Made by a program: the position numbers and the translations under genes. Positions 1 through 12,060 of a DNA stretch of 64,000 nucleotides are shown piece by piece. Source of the stretch: Lates calcarifer (Eukaryota; Chordata; Actinopteri; Centropomidae); contig NC_066853.1 of NCBI RefSeq assembly GCF_001640805.2, positions 25,870,378-25,934,377 of the forward strand. Reading direction: 5' to 3'. Each line of letters begins with the position of its first letter. Position 1 is the first letter of the stretch. Under the pieces are notes generated by a model. The model saw only the letters and a program-made list of their open reading frames with translations, was not told the DNA's origin and did not search any database.

Positions 1-2507
1 GATTTCGTCAGCAGCCTCCATCTGCTCTGTAGATTGAATCCATTTGTACTGAGCGACAGAGGAAGCCAACAGTCAGCTATTATTCAGGAAATAATTGAGC
101 TTGGACCTTTTTCTATTGCTCTGTATGTCTGAAAATGAATGAATGTTTCTGTTCCCCAGTCCCTCGGCGGATCCACCACTTTTATCTCTGCCAAGAGAAA
201 GGCTTCATGCTGAATTAGTTTGATTCAAAGTCTCAAAGTTGTTATTCAAGGAATGAGGAAACACTGTAGTACTTCAGTTAGTACACTCCCAGTCTGATCA
301 TGAGACTGAATTGCTGCTTCATTTGTTCAGCCTGAGGTCATGTTCATGTGAGCTTATTTGTTTAGGATTGGGTGTTATTTCCCTCAAACCAGTCATTACT
401 GTTAGAGTCGTTAGAGTTTGTCACTGGCCCCTTCACACATGTACAGTGTGCAGCCATTCCTCTTAACATCAGCATGTTCTCTGCCAAGTCTGATCCAAGG
501 TGGGAATGTTCACAGAGGGAACCCTGCAGAAATGGAGGTTCTTCAGTACAGTCTGTCTCATTCTCAGCAAATAAAGGTGAATCATCAACGGTGCCCAGGA
601 ACTCCAAGATGAATGTCAGACAGGATATCTGTGCAGACCTGCCCCCCAGCTCAGACCAGTGTAGGTGCATTCACACTCAAAGAAAAAGGGAAGCTTATGC
701 CCATATGCAGCTCAGACCATCTCCTAATGTGGCCTGAGTGATCGGATCCCAGATACATCCTCAGTGCATCCTGGGTGTATTCACATCTGTACTCAGAGCT
801 GTGCACTATTGATCAGATCACAGAAGGTGTGTGTTCAGGCCAGCTCTGAACAGGGCTTCTGTTTGTGTAAATCATTTCAGTGATTTGTGCAGAAATCTTG
901 ATTTTCTCTGTTGTTATGCTGGCATGTATTTGTATTCTACCTCTTACCAGTAATCTCTACCAGGTGTTATGAGTCTGCAGTGAGAACCTGAGCTAATGAC
1001 CTGGATTTGTTTCCCAGATGAAGTTCATCAGTAATGTCCAGTGAGGTGCAGGGAGTGTGTAGCTGCAGTGGAGCTCCACTCAGCTCTCTGCCAGCTCATG
1101 GAAAATGAATGCTGGGGGGTTATTCACATTCAGTCTTTAAATACATTGTAACCAGTCAATAAATCCTCTGGATGCCTGTACTCTGCACCCAGCAAACAAG
1201 CTGCTCTGATTGAATGTTTTGACACATCTTAGGCTGAATGCTTTTCGCTCTCCTCCTCCTCTGTCTGCACCTGCTCTCTTGTTTCCAACATATTCTCCTG
1301 TCACTGAAACTCACTCACTGGGTTTGATTTTAGGATTGTGCCATCTCTCAGGATCACATCAGGTCCTGTAGATTGACTGGACTGTTATGATGCTGTCATT
1401 ATAACTGGGAACATGATTCTACCTCTTCTCCATAAAACTGTCACTGGTACTTTATATGAGGTGCATATCTATAAGCATTAAATCACTCATGCTGGAGATG
1501 TCTTTTGTCAAAGAAATGTGTGATTTCTGTGATTTTAGACCTGTTGATGCGTGATCCTAAAAATCCATGAATCAGTGTTTTTAAAAAAAGACAAAAGAAA
1601 TTTGAATTTGAACCTGGGTGAATAAAAACAAGCAGGACACTTTGGTGGTGCAAGCTCCCCAAAAAGCAGAAGTTTTATCACATTTGCTACACATGTAGGT
1701 ACATCTGAGATATTACCTTATCAGTGTCAGCACATATATCATCTGATAAGTAACAAATAACGTCAGTACAGACATGCCAAAGATATATTTGTGGTTGTTA
1801 AGCTGTTGGTTTGTCCAGACTAAAATATCTCCACAATTACTGGATGGATTGGCATTCAGTTTTGTACAGGCATCCATGTTTCTCAGGGGGTAAATCCTAC
1901 TGATCCTACTTAGTGAATCCACAACTTTATCTTTTGGACCACCATGGGGCTGACATTTGTGGTTATTGGATGGAATGCCAGTTTACCTCAGGATGAACTA
2001 AACTTTGATGACACCTCCACTTTCCCTCTAGCTCCGTCATCAGAGATTTTAATTCCTTTGGTGCCTTGGTTTATGACCAAATACCTGCAAAACGAGTGAC
2101 ATTCCCCTCTGCTTCAGCTCGATTTTGTGTTTGGTGCTATCTAACAGATGTTAGCATTATAATCTGTCAAAAATGGTAAACATTGTACCTGTTAATTATC
2201 ACCATGTTTAGCTGTCAAAAAGTGGCAGCTTAAGAAAGCAGGAAGAGGAATGATGAATAAAAAATAATCATGGCAGGGCTCCAGACTGCAATCAATTAGT
2301 TGCATTTTGCAACCATTTTTTGAGACAGTGTGACTTCTACGAGTAGGAGCACCAGTACGACTTCCAAAAATGACTCCAGCCCTGTAGGTTCAGGTCCAGT
2401 GTTTCCTAAACTTCCTATTTTATTTGTGGCGGCCCAAATCATTAATGTTCGTGCTGCTTCTCTGAACGCTCTGCCCAGGAGTGAGGCTGCATCCTCAGTG
2501 TGTGCGC

Positions 2508-2513
<6 letters not shown>
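1..2513. other. unassigned intron DNA
   Basis: No gene is recognisable. The bases 655-850 resemble a dispersed teleost repeat: they hold two similar gtgcattcacac/gtgtattcacat segments around atcctcagtgcatcctggg. I could not define its ends. The open frames here have no family features and overlap on both strands. Confidence 0.5.

Positions 2514-2540
<27 letters not shown>
2514..2540. repeat. (CA)n microsatellite
   Basis: About 13 uninterrupted CA units, preceded by catacacac. The open frames crossing it on both strands owe their length to the repeat, which contains no stop codon. Confidence 0.9.
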
Positions 2541-2541
<1 letters not shown>

Positions 2542-3119
2542 TTCACACATGGAGCAGAAGTGAACTGGGTAAATTTTGGCAACTCGAGTTAATGACGACT
2601 TCACCTGTTACTCTAAGTGCATTAAAAATAACAGATACTGGCTTTACCTTTTCTTTATCAAACCACCTGTTCAACAAGCCTTTAGAAAAGCCAACAGTTG
2701 TTTTCAACAGTCTCCCGACATGTTTAACACAACCACAGCATGCTGATAAGCTAAGGGCGAATTGTTGCTAAGAAACCAAAATGAAAGCTGTCTGTAGGTA
2801 ATCTGACTGGTTAGTTTGCCACTAATCTTAACATTTGGCAAATTCCTGTAAACTTTACTTGATAAGACAAACCAGCCTTTTGACATAGATTTCTGTTCAG
2901 TGAGATATTGAGTTTACAGTGATTTTACTGTTGCTGCTCTAGAAACATTATTTAGTTGTATTTAAAATATGACCCGACTCCTGTTCTGAATTTATTCATT
3001 TGAAAAAATTAAAAATTAAAAAACCCAGTTATTTAATAATGAAAAAGAACCAGTAACAGTCTGAGCCGGACTGATAGGGGTCTGTATGGATAAAGATAAA
3101 ATCCTAATGAGGCTTCGTT

Positions 3120-3162
3120 GATGAGCAAATCACTGTTGATGAGCAAATCACTGTTCAAATCA
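3120..3162. repeat. short tandem duplication
   Basis: The unit gttgatgagcaaatcact occurs twice in a row, followed by a partial third copy, ttcaaatcactt. It is probably a replication slippage product. Confidence 0.75.
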
Positions 3163-3402
3163 CTTCACTTCAAGTCTGGTTTTTCCTTTAAAATTAAACA
3201 ATATATTGTTCTTGTTTATTTATTACCAAAGAATTTATTAGTAATATAGCTAACATGAATTTGGTCTATTGAATTTCAGTTTCAGCAGTGCTCAGAACCT
3301 TTTGGCTGGTGCTCCTTACTGAAAATGTTAGAGCTAGAGGAAGAAGTTAGCCTGGAGTGCAGCATGGGATTATTATTGACAGCATCCTCACTTTACCATC
3401 AG

Positions 3403-3441
3403 TGCCTAAAACTGCCTTAGACTTTTGCACAGTCCTGTATG
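3403..3441 (-). mobile_element. relic end of a Tc1/mariner-type MITE
   Basis: The bases gtgcctaaaactg and then cttttgcacagtcctgta match the right terminal repeat of the element at 39589-39894 (gtgcctaaaacttttgcacagtactgta), with a short insertion. The opposite end is not recognisable nearby, so this is a degenerate or solo end. Confidence 0.5.
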
Positions 3442-3682
3442 TCTGAATGCACATGTTCTAAACAGCAGTCTGATCTTGTGTGACCCTCTAAATGTGATCG
3501 TCTCATTCATATTCCATTCTCCAGTCAATCAGTATGACAGTTGCACCGTCATGATTTTAAGTCCAATAGAACTGTGGTCCTCGCTGCAGCTTTTTACTGC
3601 ATGTCCACCCACTGTGAGTGTGTGTGTCCTGTGAAGTGACTTTGCCACTGCATGGAAAAAGTTCTATATTTAGCACTGGGAT

Positions 3683-3698
3683 GGGGGGGGGGGGGGGG
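3683..3698. repeat. G16 homopolymer
   Basis: Sixteen consecutive G, preceded by cactgggat. The run is seen directly, but its exact length is likely to be unreliable in any assembly. Confidence 0.9.
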
Positions 3699-3699
3699 T

Positions 3700-5103
3700 G
3701 TCGGTCTGTGCCAGGCCCTGTGGAGTAATTTTGTCCTGTTGACCCTCATTCACCATAATGACCAAAGACCAGCAGACCTGCTCACACACAGATTTCTGCA
3801 GGGTTTGGATTAATTTTAATAGCAAATTCACATTACCTGTGAATTATTATTGCATGCATATTGGCTTAGCTTAACAAAGGTTAAAATAATTTATGTTTTA
3901 GAATTAATAGAAATGAATCTATGAAGATGTGTGAAATGGTGAAGTCAGTGTGGTGGGGAGGGGACACAGCCTCCCTGTCACTCTGGGTAACATGATCAGC
4001 TGGTTAGTGTAGCCACACTCAGCTGTCTGAGTAGCTTCATATCCAGCAGAAGCCCTACCTGCAGGGAGAGGTGAAACTTAAATCCATTCTCTGTACAGAT
4101 CAGAGGGATCTATATAGATACTTTAGGGACGGACGCTGCTAGAAGGTTACATTTTCATTTGATTTTTGATTGACTATATCCCTCCCCAGAACAACAGTCC
4201 AGTCATAGCTTGGCAGTTACAACTACTGTTGACATTGCAGGCCTGTCAGTCTGTGGATCTCTCAACATGCTGACAAGGTGTACATGAGCCTCTATTACTG
4301 TAAGACTGACACTTGATATCTAAAGACTTCCTAAAGAGATCCTGCAGTGCTAGAACCTTATCTGTACAGATTACAGTGTAATCTGTACAGATAAGGTGGT
4401 GTCTTTTTACTTCTAAAACCAAAAATACAAATGTGTGAAGTGTAAGGAATGGAGGTTTGTCTGTGAAGAGAGCAGAGAAGTGTGCTCTCTAGTACTTTGT
4501 AGTTTGGACAACACAATTAATTTTCCCAGTGACCTTTGTGCCTCAGTTGAAGCTGATAAGTGAGCAGCAGGGTGTTTTCTGCATTCCAAAAAAACTATTC
4601 TTGAGCACAGTCATTACCATTCATTTGTGTAGTGTTTGATACTCTCCACTGAACAGGGAGTGTGTGCACATCTCAGTGGAGAAGTGAGTTTATCTTTGTG
4701 CGTCTCAGTGAACTAAAGAAGCACAGAGATGAGGGTGCACAGAGAGTCAGAGCTTGTCTGGCAGCAGTGGAGCAGGACTGTAATTTGGCTCAGAGAGTAG
4801 AGAGTACCTCAAATGAGGAGATGGATAGATACTGTAGGAGAAGCCTATCTGGGGGATACTTGGTTGGGAAGAGACTCTTGGTTGGGAAGAAGATGTAATA
4901 CCCCTCCCCTCAACCCTACTTTATTGTCTTCTCCAATCAGAACTGGAACATCCACACAGGTTTGGTTTAAGTCCTGGAAATTTCACCAATGTTCATATGG
5001 TAAATCTGATCAGCTGTGTGGTGAAGTATTGATATACTGGTGTGTTTCAGCACTACTTGGAGTACCTTTCTCCATTATTCTATACATCAACATGCACAAA
5101 AGA
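3700..5103. other. unassigned intron DNA
   Basis: No gene or repeat family is recognised apart from the palindrome at 4355-4397 and a short tandem, cttggttgggaaga, repeated near 4858-4890. Confidence 0.5.
4355..4397. repeat. perfect 43-base palindrome
   Basis: Two 21-base arms (4355-4375 and 4377-4397) are exact reverse complements around the single base g at 4376. The left arm starts accttatctgtac and the right arm ends gtacagataaggt. It is too perfect and too compact to be chance. It could be the fold-back core of a tiny MITE, a slipped-strand inverted duplication, or a hairpin in the intron RNA. Confidence 0.9.
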
Positions 5104-5235
5104 GGGGGTCTGGTGGTCCAATGGTTAAAGTGCATATCAAATAACTCACATTAAAAGTCAGTCCTCAATTCCTGACCAGGGACCTGTCATGGCATGTCAC
5201 ATCCCTGTCTCTCTAGACTGTTTACTATCAGGTAA
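5104..5235 (+). mobile_element. degenerate tRNA-derived SINE (same family as 35349-35505)
   Basis: The bases ggtggtccaatggttaaag resemble the box A segment of the other copies (tagccgaatggttggggcg). The 3' part holds gcatgtcacatccctgtctc, matching the shared cctgtttcctgtctc tail region. It is strongly diverged and no target duplication is visible, so the family assignment is tentative. Confidence 0.4.
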
Positions 5236-5239
5236 ATGC

Positions 5240-8200
5240 AAATGCAATGCAAAACATTTTTTCCAAGTGATTTTAGAGTTGTCCAAAATTACACACCTAT
5301 AAACCTCAATGCACGCACCCATAGAATAACAGTATGCATCCAGACAGTACACACTGCGACATGGACAGACTTGTACATCCTGCTGTAGGTCAGAGAGAAC
5401 ACCTTCTGGTTCAGTTTTGCCACAGTGCATTCTCCTTCGACAACAAGCAGTGTGCAAGTGGTTGAAATAAGTGGTGAGACAGGAAAATCAATGTGTAGGC
5501 TACAGGGCAGTGGAGCTTGAAAAGAGTGAACTCCCTGACATGCTCATTGCCCGGAGGAGTCTGTCAGACATACTGTGGACTGGAGGATCCACCTCAGGAA
5601 TCAGTACGCTGCACACAGCTGAACAGACCCATCCTGGCTCTGACGCTGCACCTCATAGGCTCCAGAATATACCTGACTTTTTCCTCCTCTCTTCAAATTA
5701 GCTCTTGGCTTAACAGTATTTGCATCACATTTGAATGCATTCTGCAGTGGCTGATTTCTGGCATGGCTTAATGTCTGTTTGTTGCGGGGATCTACAACCT
5801 TGATCCCTGTTCAGGACCTGTCAGCTCTCAGTCTTGATTTGGAATGAAGATGTCACACATAAATGCATTTTAAAAACTTGGAAGGACTTTTTCAGAAACA
5901 TTACACTGTTTCCTTCTCTTAAAATGTTAGTGCAAAGCAGAAGGTGATGAAAAGACCGACTGGTTGATCAAGGATCAGGGAAGAAAGTTTGCCCTTTGGG
6001 AACAGGAATAAAAGGAGTGTAAATCTTTCCTTAATTCCATAGTTTAGGAAACAGATGATGTGTTTCAGCTGAGGCTGAAGGGAAGCACAGGCAGTTTGAC
6101 ACACACACACACACACACCTCAACCCTGAACTGATCTATTACCTGCAGCAGCTGTACAGTATGTGAGAACACAGATGTCCAGTTCAGTTGGATTGGACAT
6201 TAAACAGACCTGACTCTTCCCGCTCCCCGGAACAAAGTCAGTGTTGTGTCTGAGTTGATGTGTGAATAGAACAGGATTCACAGTGAGTGAGTTGATGACA
6301 TTTCTATCCTGCCTCCTGCACGATCTAAGGCACCACCCATCTCTAAACCAGTAGGTGAGAACATGTCCGACACCTGACGTGATTCTCTGGACAGTTCATA
6401 AGAGAAAATGACTGGTACAGTTTTGACTGTTAATAATTTGTGTAGCAAAGTGAGCTACAGTTAAGCTACAGTTACATTTAATTCATCCTTTTTTTGCTAC
6501 CTGTGAGCAGCACAGGGAGCTGCAGTAAGGCTGGGTTAACTGGAACAACGGTACTAGATGAGATTAGAGAGAGCAGAGTTTGGAAATGCTAACTAGACTG
6601 ACTGAGGCGAGTCACTCTGTTTATTACTGTGACACTGACACCTCGTGATAGACACCTGTAACCATGGTTACTGCACACAAAGATGGCAACAGCTGTAGCC
6701 TCAAAATACTTAAAAGACAAAACATGACAAAAATGTTAGTGACAAAAGCTAGACCAAAATGTATTATTTGTTGACTAAAACTTACTAAAATCTAATAACT
6801 AAAATTTGACTTGAACTAGTAAAAATATTAAAACTAAATGAAAATCAGATGCAAAAATCAATTCTATACTGAATATTAATAACATCCCAGTTGAAAAACT
6901 TAGAAAAACGTAGACTCAACTGCTCTAAACATAAAAACACTTCTCTGTGTTAGCCCCTTAATAATGCTGGTTCTGAGTGTAAAGTAAATTTTATGGAATT
7001 ATGGTGTTAGGTAGCTGTGTCTGTCACTGTATGAGAACTACTGGTAGATAGGTGATCTCTCCCGCTCTGGTTTGATCTGATTTGCACACCATAGGCCATT
7101 GGGTAATTGGTATTTATATATAATCATTTCAAAATGTGAACACAAGGTCAAATCACAGCCAAAATATTATTGTGCTGTGCTTTTAGATTTATCTGGGACT
7201 GACTGATGTTCAGTAAATGCCTAGGTGTTTAAAGGCAAGAAAATAAACACAGCAGTCAGTTTGTCCAGCTTGAACAAGAAGACTCTTCACAAGTTGTTTC
7301 AAGATTAGAAATGTATTCAAGAAAAATGAGATGTTTGTGTATTTCAAAGCACAAAAAAGAACATGAAGAAAATACACATAAAGAGTCAAGCTAATTGTAG
7401 GTGAATGTAGACAGTATACATGTCTCAGAACTTCTCCATCATTTGATGCAACCCACCAAGCCCCTTAACTCTTGACATATCTATAGAAGGACAAGGCCAG
7501 GTCTCTGAAAGCACCAGAAAATTCAGTGGAGGTAGTTCCCAAATATTTTGCACGTTTGCATGTTTTTAGTTCAGACACTATTAGCTGAAAATGACTGGAT
7601 TAGTAAATTATAAAGGGTTAGTTGTGATCTGGAAAATAAGCCCCCACACTTACTGTGTGCTTTTTGTCCACCACTCACCAGAAGTGCTTACTCATTTAAA
7701 TAATATGTTTGGATTTAATCAGCAGAAAAAAACACAAAAAACAAACAAACCAAAAAAAAAAAAAAAAAAAAACCCTAAAACCCTGAAGACTTTCAGTATT
7801 TCTCCAACATTGTGACTTACTGCTCTGATTAATTACCATGAAGCAAAAATGTGACGTGTAAACCTGAGGAGTCAGTTACTGTCCTCTGCTGAGCTGAGTG
7901 TGACAGATCCTCATCACATCTCCTCCTTTGTGATCAGTTGTGTAATAAGCTGATGGTCTAAGATAGTCGACTTTCATCCACTACACCAGTGCACACAATC
8001 CTACAGCAATGTTAAACCTCTTTTACACATACACATTACATACTGTGTAGGGGCAGTGGAATATATTACCTCTCAATCTTAAGGCTCTTGGGAGACAAGA
8101 AAGAGGCTTCCACTTTGACTCTGAGGTCACCCCTGCCTCTTTAAAACAACACATACAGTAGGGTTTGGCGATATGTTAAAATCTTCCAACCCACAACTGG

Positions 8201-9400
8201 AGATTGTCGATATATTTGCATAGGTGTTATTAAGCACGTATAGCTTTTCGTCTAGTTCTCAAATATAGTTTGTGAATTGAAGTTGCTTTTCAGCACCAAT
8301 CGATTGCACAGCAACCACTAAAGATGGCCCAACTCCAACTGCCAGTTTCTTTTTAAGCGTGCTTTGAATTGTACTTTACAAGTTAAATAGGACTCTGTAG
8401 TAGCCAGATCATTAAATTAGCAAAATAAAATGACAAAATGCTATAATGCTATAAAATCCCAATTAACACAATTCACTAGGTCTCCAAACACTGCAGCCAC
8501 AGCTGAGCCACACACATTATCTAAGTAAAATCCATTTTACTCACTGAAACTGCTGATTATTTGTAGACAGATTAAAAAACCAGCTTCTGTCAAGTAGACA
8601 TTCTCAGCCCCAAAGCAAATTAAAACTAATGTGAGAAATGCGACTGGGCAGACTTAACTTTCAGCGTTAACCTCCATGGTGACAGAAAAGGACTTTTTGT
8701 TGGAACTGAGACACACAGATAACCTCTACAGCAGTCATAGACCTCTTGCTCCACCTTCAGCCATTGTGGGTTGAAAAAACAGCTATTTAATCAATACTAG
8801 TATGTTTTAGCTTGTGTTAGTAGCTATAGATGTGGTTTGCTAGCTCTGACCAGTACGCTCTCTGAACATCCAATCAAATGACACGAATGACACGATGGTG
8901 ATGTTATCGTAGGCCTGCCAGATGGCCCTGGTCTTGCCAACTCGAAATCTGATTGGTTAAAGGATCCGTGAGACAACAGTTTTATCACCATTTTTTAAAA
9001 ATTACAGGGCACAGGGCTGAAATCTGATTGGATAAAAGCTCTAACATAAACAGACTGTATTTGAAGCAGTGTAACCAAGAGGAAAGTGATGAGATGAGGA
9101 GAATAAACTATTTGGAACAATTTAATACATTTAGTATTAATGGAAAAAACATATAATTCAGTGATTGTGACAGTGTTTAGGGCGGCAGAGATGGCCTCGC
9201 TGACCCTTCCAGCCCACCACTGTCTCAATCTGCGACCACTGTCATCTCAGTCTATGTAAATGCAGAAATGTATTTGACTGAATATCTATTAGCCACTCAG
9301 TGTTCCTGCAATAGAACCACACTACTCTTCCACTTTTCCAGCAAGCATGGTCATGTGAGGCAGGGACAGAGCTTAAAGCACATTTTAAGCTATCCCTCAT
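5240..9400. other. unassigned intron DNA with small repeats
   Basis: It holds a (CA)n run at 6098-6118 and an A21 run at 7752-7772. The bases tagggtttggcgatatg at about 8160 look like one end of an hAT-type element, but no matching second end was found. No gene is recognisable. Confidence 0.45.
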
Positions 9401-9645
9401 TAGGGCTGGGTACTGAACTTCGTTTTTTTTATGGCACAGACTGAAATGCTTCAATACTGCCCGGTATCGAAAGATGCTTTGTTTTCTCTGTGCCAGGTTT
9501 CGATACCAAGGAGTTAATCATGTGATCAAGGTCTGATAATGCTGCGGGTGATTGGCTGTAATGTTACATGTGGTAGAGGCACGCAGGAAGAATACTTACA
9601 TGGTTACGCCCACAGACGGGGTTCACGTGTATCTGTGTTGTGAAC

Positions 9646-9684
<39 letters not shown>

Positions 9685-10166
9685 GAAAAAAAAAATAAAT
9701 TAAAAAAATGTGACCGAGGTCAAAAGTGTGTCTCCATTTTAGCAAGACTGATGCCAATAGTGGGTGATGGAATATTTGCAAAAAGGACATTGTTGCTAAG
9801 GCCAGCAACACGACCAAATTGATGAAGCCTTTGAACGTCCATAGAATCAATTTAAGAGCAGAAAATTGCTCCATGTTCAACTGCAAAAGGTTTAAAGGTC
9901 CTTAGTATGCAGCAGTGAGCATTAGACACTGACTGTCACTTGTTCTTTTGCACTCAAAATTATTTGTTGTATATTTTTTTATGTTAGAAAACCGCTTTGA
10001 GTGGAAAAATGCCAAAGCTGAAAAATAAAACTCAAGATTTGTACCATAATATGTAGTGTAATTGATTTAATAAAATTGGTATTGAAAAAAGTATTGCTTA
10101 GGAACTGGTATCAAAGTCAAGGTATTGGTATTGGTATCAAAAATTTTTGAATGATACCCAGCCCTA
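9401..10166. mobile_element. non-autonomous hAT-like element with 8-base target duplication
   Basis: The left end tagggctgggtac and the right end gatacccagcccta are inverted repeats (12 of the first 13 bases agree). They are flanked by tccctcat (9393-9400) and ttcctcat (10167-10174), an 8-base target duplication with one mismatch, as expected for hAT transposons. The interior (766 bases) has no transposase frame and carries a (GT)n run at 9652-9683. It is most likely a MITE-like internal-deletion derivative. Confidence 0.75.
9652..9683. repeat. (GT)n microsatellite
   Basis: About 16 uninterrupted GT units inside the hAT-like element, followed by an A-rich run. Confidence 0.9.
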
Positions 10167-10483
10167 TTCCTCATGATGTTAAAGTACACAATGTATGTTT
10201 AAACTGTGATCAAAGTAAAGATGAGATGTTAGATTACTTACACATGGCAAAATATCATATAAAAGATTTATAGCTTTTACTTAGAATTAAAAAAAAAAAA
10301 AAAGTTGCTGACTTAAGGTACAAGACACAACATGTTGACTTTCAATTTATAACCCAACTCACCAGGGATGTCCGGAGACGCCGCCCAAAAAAAATAAAAT
10401 GGGGCATGCACTGTATTGCCCCCATTTCTCCCCCTGATGTTGATAGACTATATAAAATCATATGACCAAACACATAAATACAC

Positions 10484-10502
10484 AGTGTGTGTGTGTGTGT
10501 GT
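10484..10502. repeat. (GT)n microsatellite
   Basis: Nine GT units. A second run of about 12 units lies at 10717-10741. Confidence 0.85.
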
Positions 10503-11035
10503 GAGGATGAAAAACTGGTTGATGATACACCTATTATACACATGTTCAGTTTAATTGCAGTGTGAATGTACTGCTCGTCCATAAATTCATAACTACGTCC
10601 ATCTCTAATGAAAGAAAGAGTAACATGGAAACATACCTTAATGGATGATGTACATAAAAAATACTATTAAAAACTAAATAGATACATACATACATAGATA
10701 AATATCTTCCTGAAGTTGTGTGTGTGTGTGTGTGTGTGTGTATGTCAGCTGGACAGTTAGGTAGATTGTTTTTAGCTGGCTTTACCTACCATAGATTTCT
10801 TGTGTGGTGTTTTGTCTCCCTCTTTTGCCACTCTGGCTCAACAAGCATTCAATGTAGATGACCATGGGGAGGGTTTAGGTTTCCCTGGGGCACTGGAAAT
10901 ATTGTGTGGTGTATGAATGTACTGTGAAAGTCAGTACTTAAAGAAACCAGGGAGTATATATAGTCTCAGCTTTTCTCCACTTATCTGTCCCTCTCTGTCC
11001 ATGTTGTACAAGGATGGTGCTGAGCGCCTCTGCCA

Positions 11036-11036
<1 letters not shown>

Positions 11037-11076
<40 letters not shown>
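11037..11076. repeat. (CA)n microsatellite
   Basis: About 20 CA units without interruption. Confidence 0.9.
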
Positions 11077-11079
<3 letters not shown>

Positions 11080-11764
11080 CACCACAGAGGGAATGAACCC
11101 AGGTGAGGTGAAGTGAGTGTTACTTTAAGTGCAATGAGACTTTGAAAAAAAAAGGAGGAAATGATGAAAATACCTGTTCAACAAGCTATAATTCCATGTT
11201 GCATATGATCAGGCAGTGTCATGCTTCATATCATACTTATTTACTGAACTGGAGTTACATCCAGAAAACACAAAATGTTATTTTTCTGCATCTCTCATTG
11301 AACAAGAGATTACCACCGTGTTACATTTGTTCATCCATACATAGCATTCATCACAGTGAACCGAGTAACAGTTTAATCACTTAGATATCTAAAACTTAAA
11401 AGGAGAGGACTACTGATAGTCTCCTTCTCTTAAACTTAATCATATTGTCCTCACTCTCAGCAAACTCCACTGGCATCTGAAACATGTAGATGTGGCATCT
11501 CCATTGATACTGCAGCCCCAATGTGTAGTTAAATTGCCTCAGAGGCACACGTCAGCTACACTGGAGCCACTGCTGTAACATTAGAGCTTGTGCAGGTAGC
11601 CACCATAGGAACAGCATAGCCCATTAGTCCAAAAGTAATGAATAATGAATGAATGAATAATAACTCAAATAAAAGTATTAATAAAGTACTGCACCAGCAA
11701 GGAGTATCAATAAGAGTCATTGTGTGGATAAAATGGATAAAATTAACCTGCTCCTTTTTCTGTG

Positions 11765-11905
11765 CAGAGTTTGTATGTTCTCCCTGTGCCTGTGTGGGTT
11801 CTCTCCAGGTTCTCCAGCTTCCTCACATAGTCCAGAGACATGTAGGTTAATTGGTGTCTCTAAATTGCTCGTAGGTGTGAATGTGAGTGTTAATGGTTGT
11901 TTCTG
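11765..11905 (+). mobile_element. teleost tRNA-related SINE, 3' body, forward copy
   Basis: The stretch begins gcagagtttgtatgttctcc and continues through gtgggttctctcc, a cttcctcac segment and gtaggttaattggtgtctc. I recognise this order as a very common teleost interspersed repeat. The tRNA-like head is missing here. A second piece of the same repeat lies 30 bases downstream in the opposite orientation. Confidence 0.65.
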
Positions 11906-11936
11906 CGACCCTTAACGGATAATTGGTATAGATAAT

Positions 11937-12060
11937 GAATGAAATTAACCTGCATGTTTTTGGACTGTGGGAGGAAGCTGGAGTACCCGGAGAGAACCTG
12001 GGGCAACCGGGGCTCGAACCCTGAACCTTCAACCTGCAACGGCACAGGCTTATTCACAAC
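11937..12060 (-). mobile_element. same SINE family, inverted piece with tRNA-like head
   Basis: On the minus strand this reads a tRNA box B-like ggttcgagccc, then ttctctccgggtactcc, cttcctcccacagtcc and catgcaggttaattt. It is the inverted counterpart of 11765-11905, with the segment containing gagtttgtatg missing. The facing copies explain the similar peptide frames on opposite strands. Confidence 0.6.

Noticed and set aside
372..737. 121-codon + frame with an opposing 102-codon frame
   Set aside because: No recognisable domain; overlapping frames on both strands suggest chance.
3120..3162. Start of a CRISPR-like array
   Set aside because: The repeats are immediately tandem without spacers and the DNA is vertebrate.
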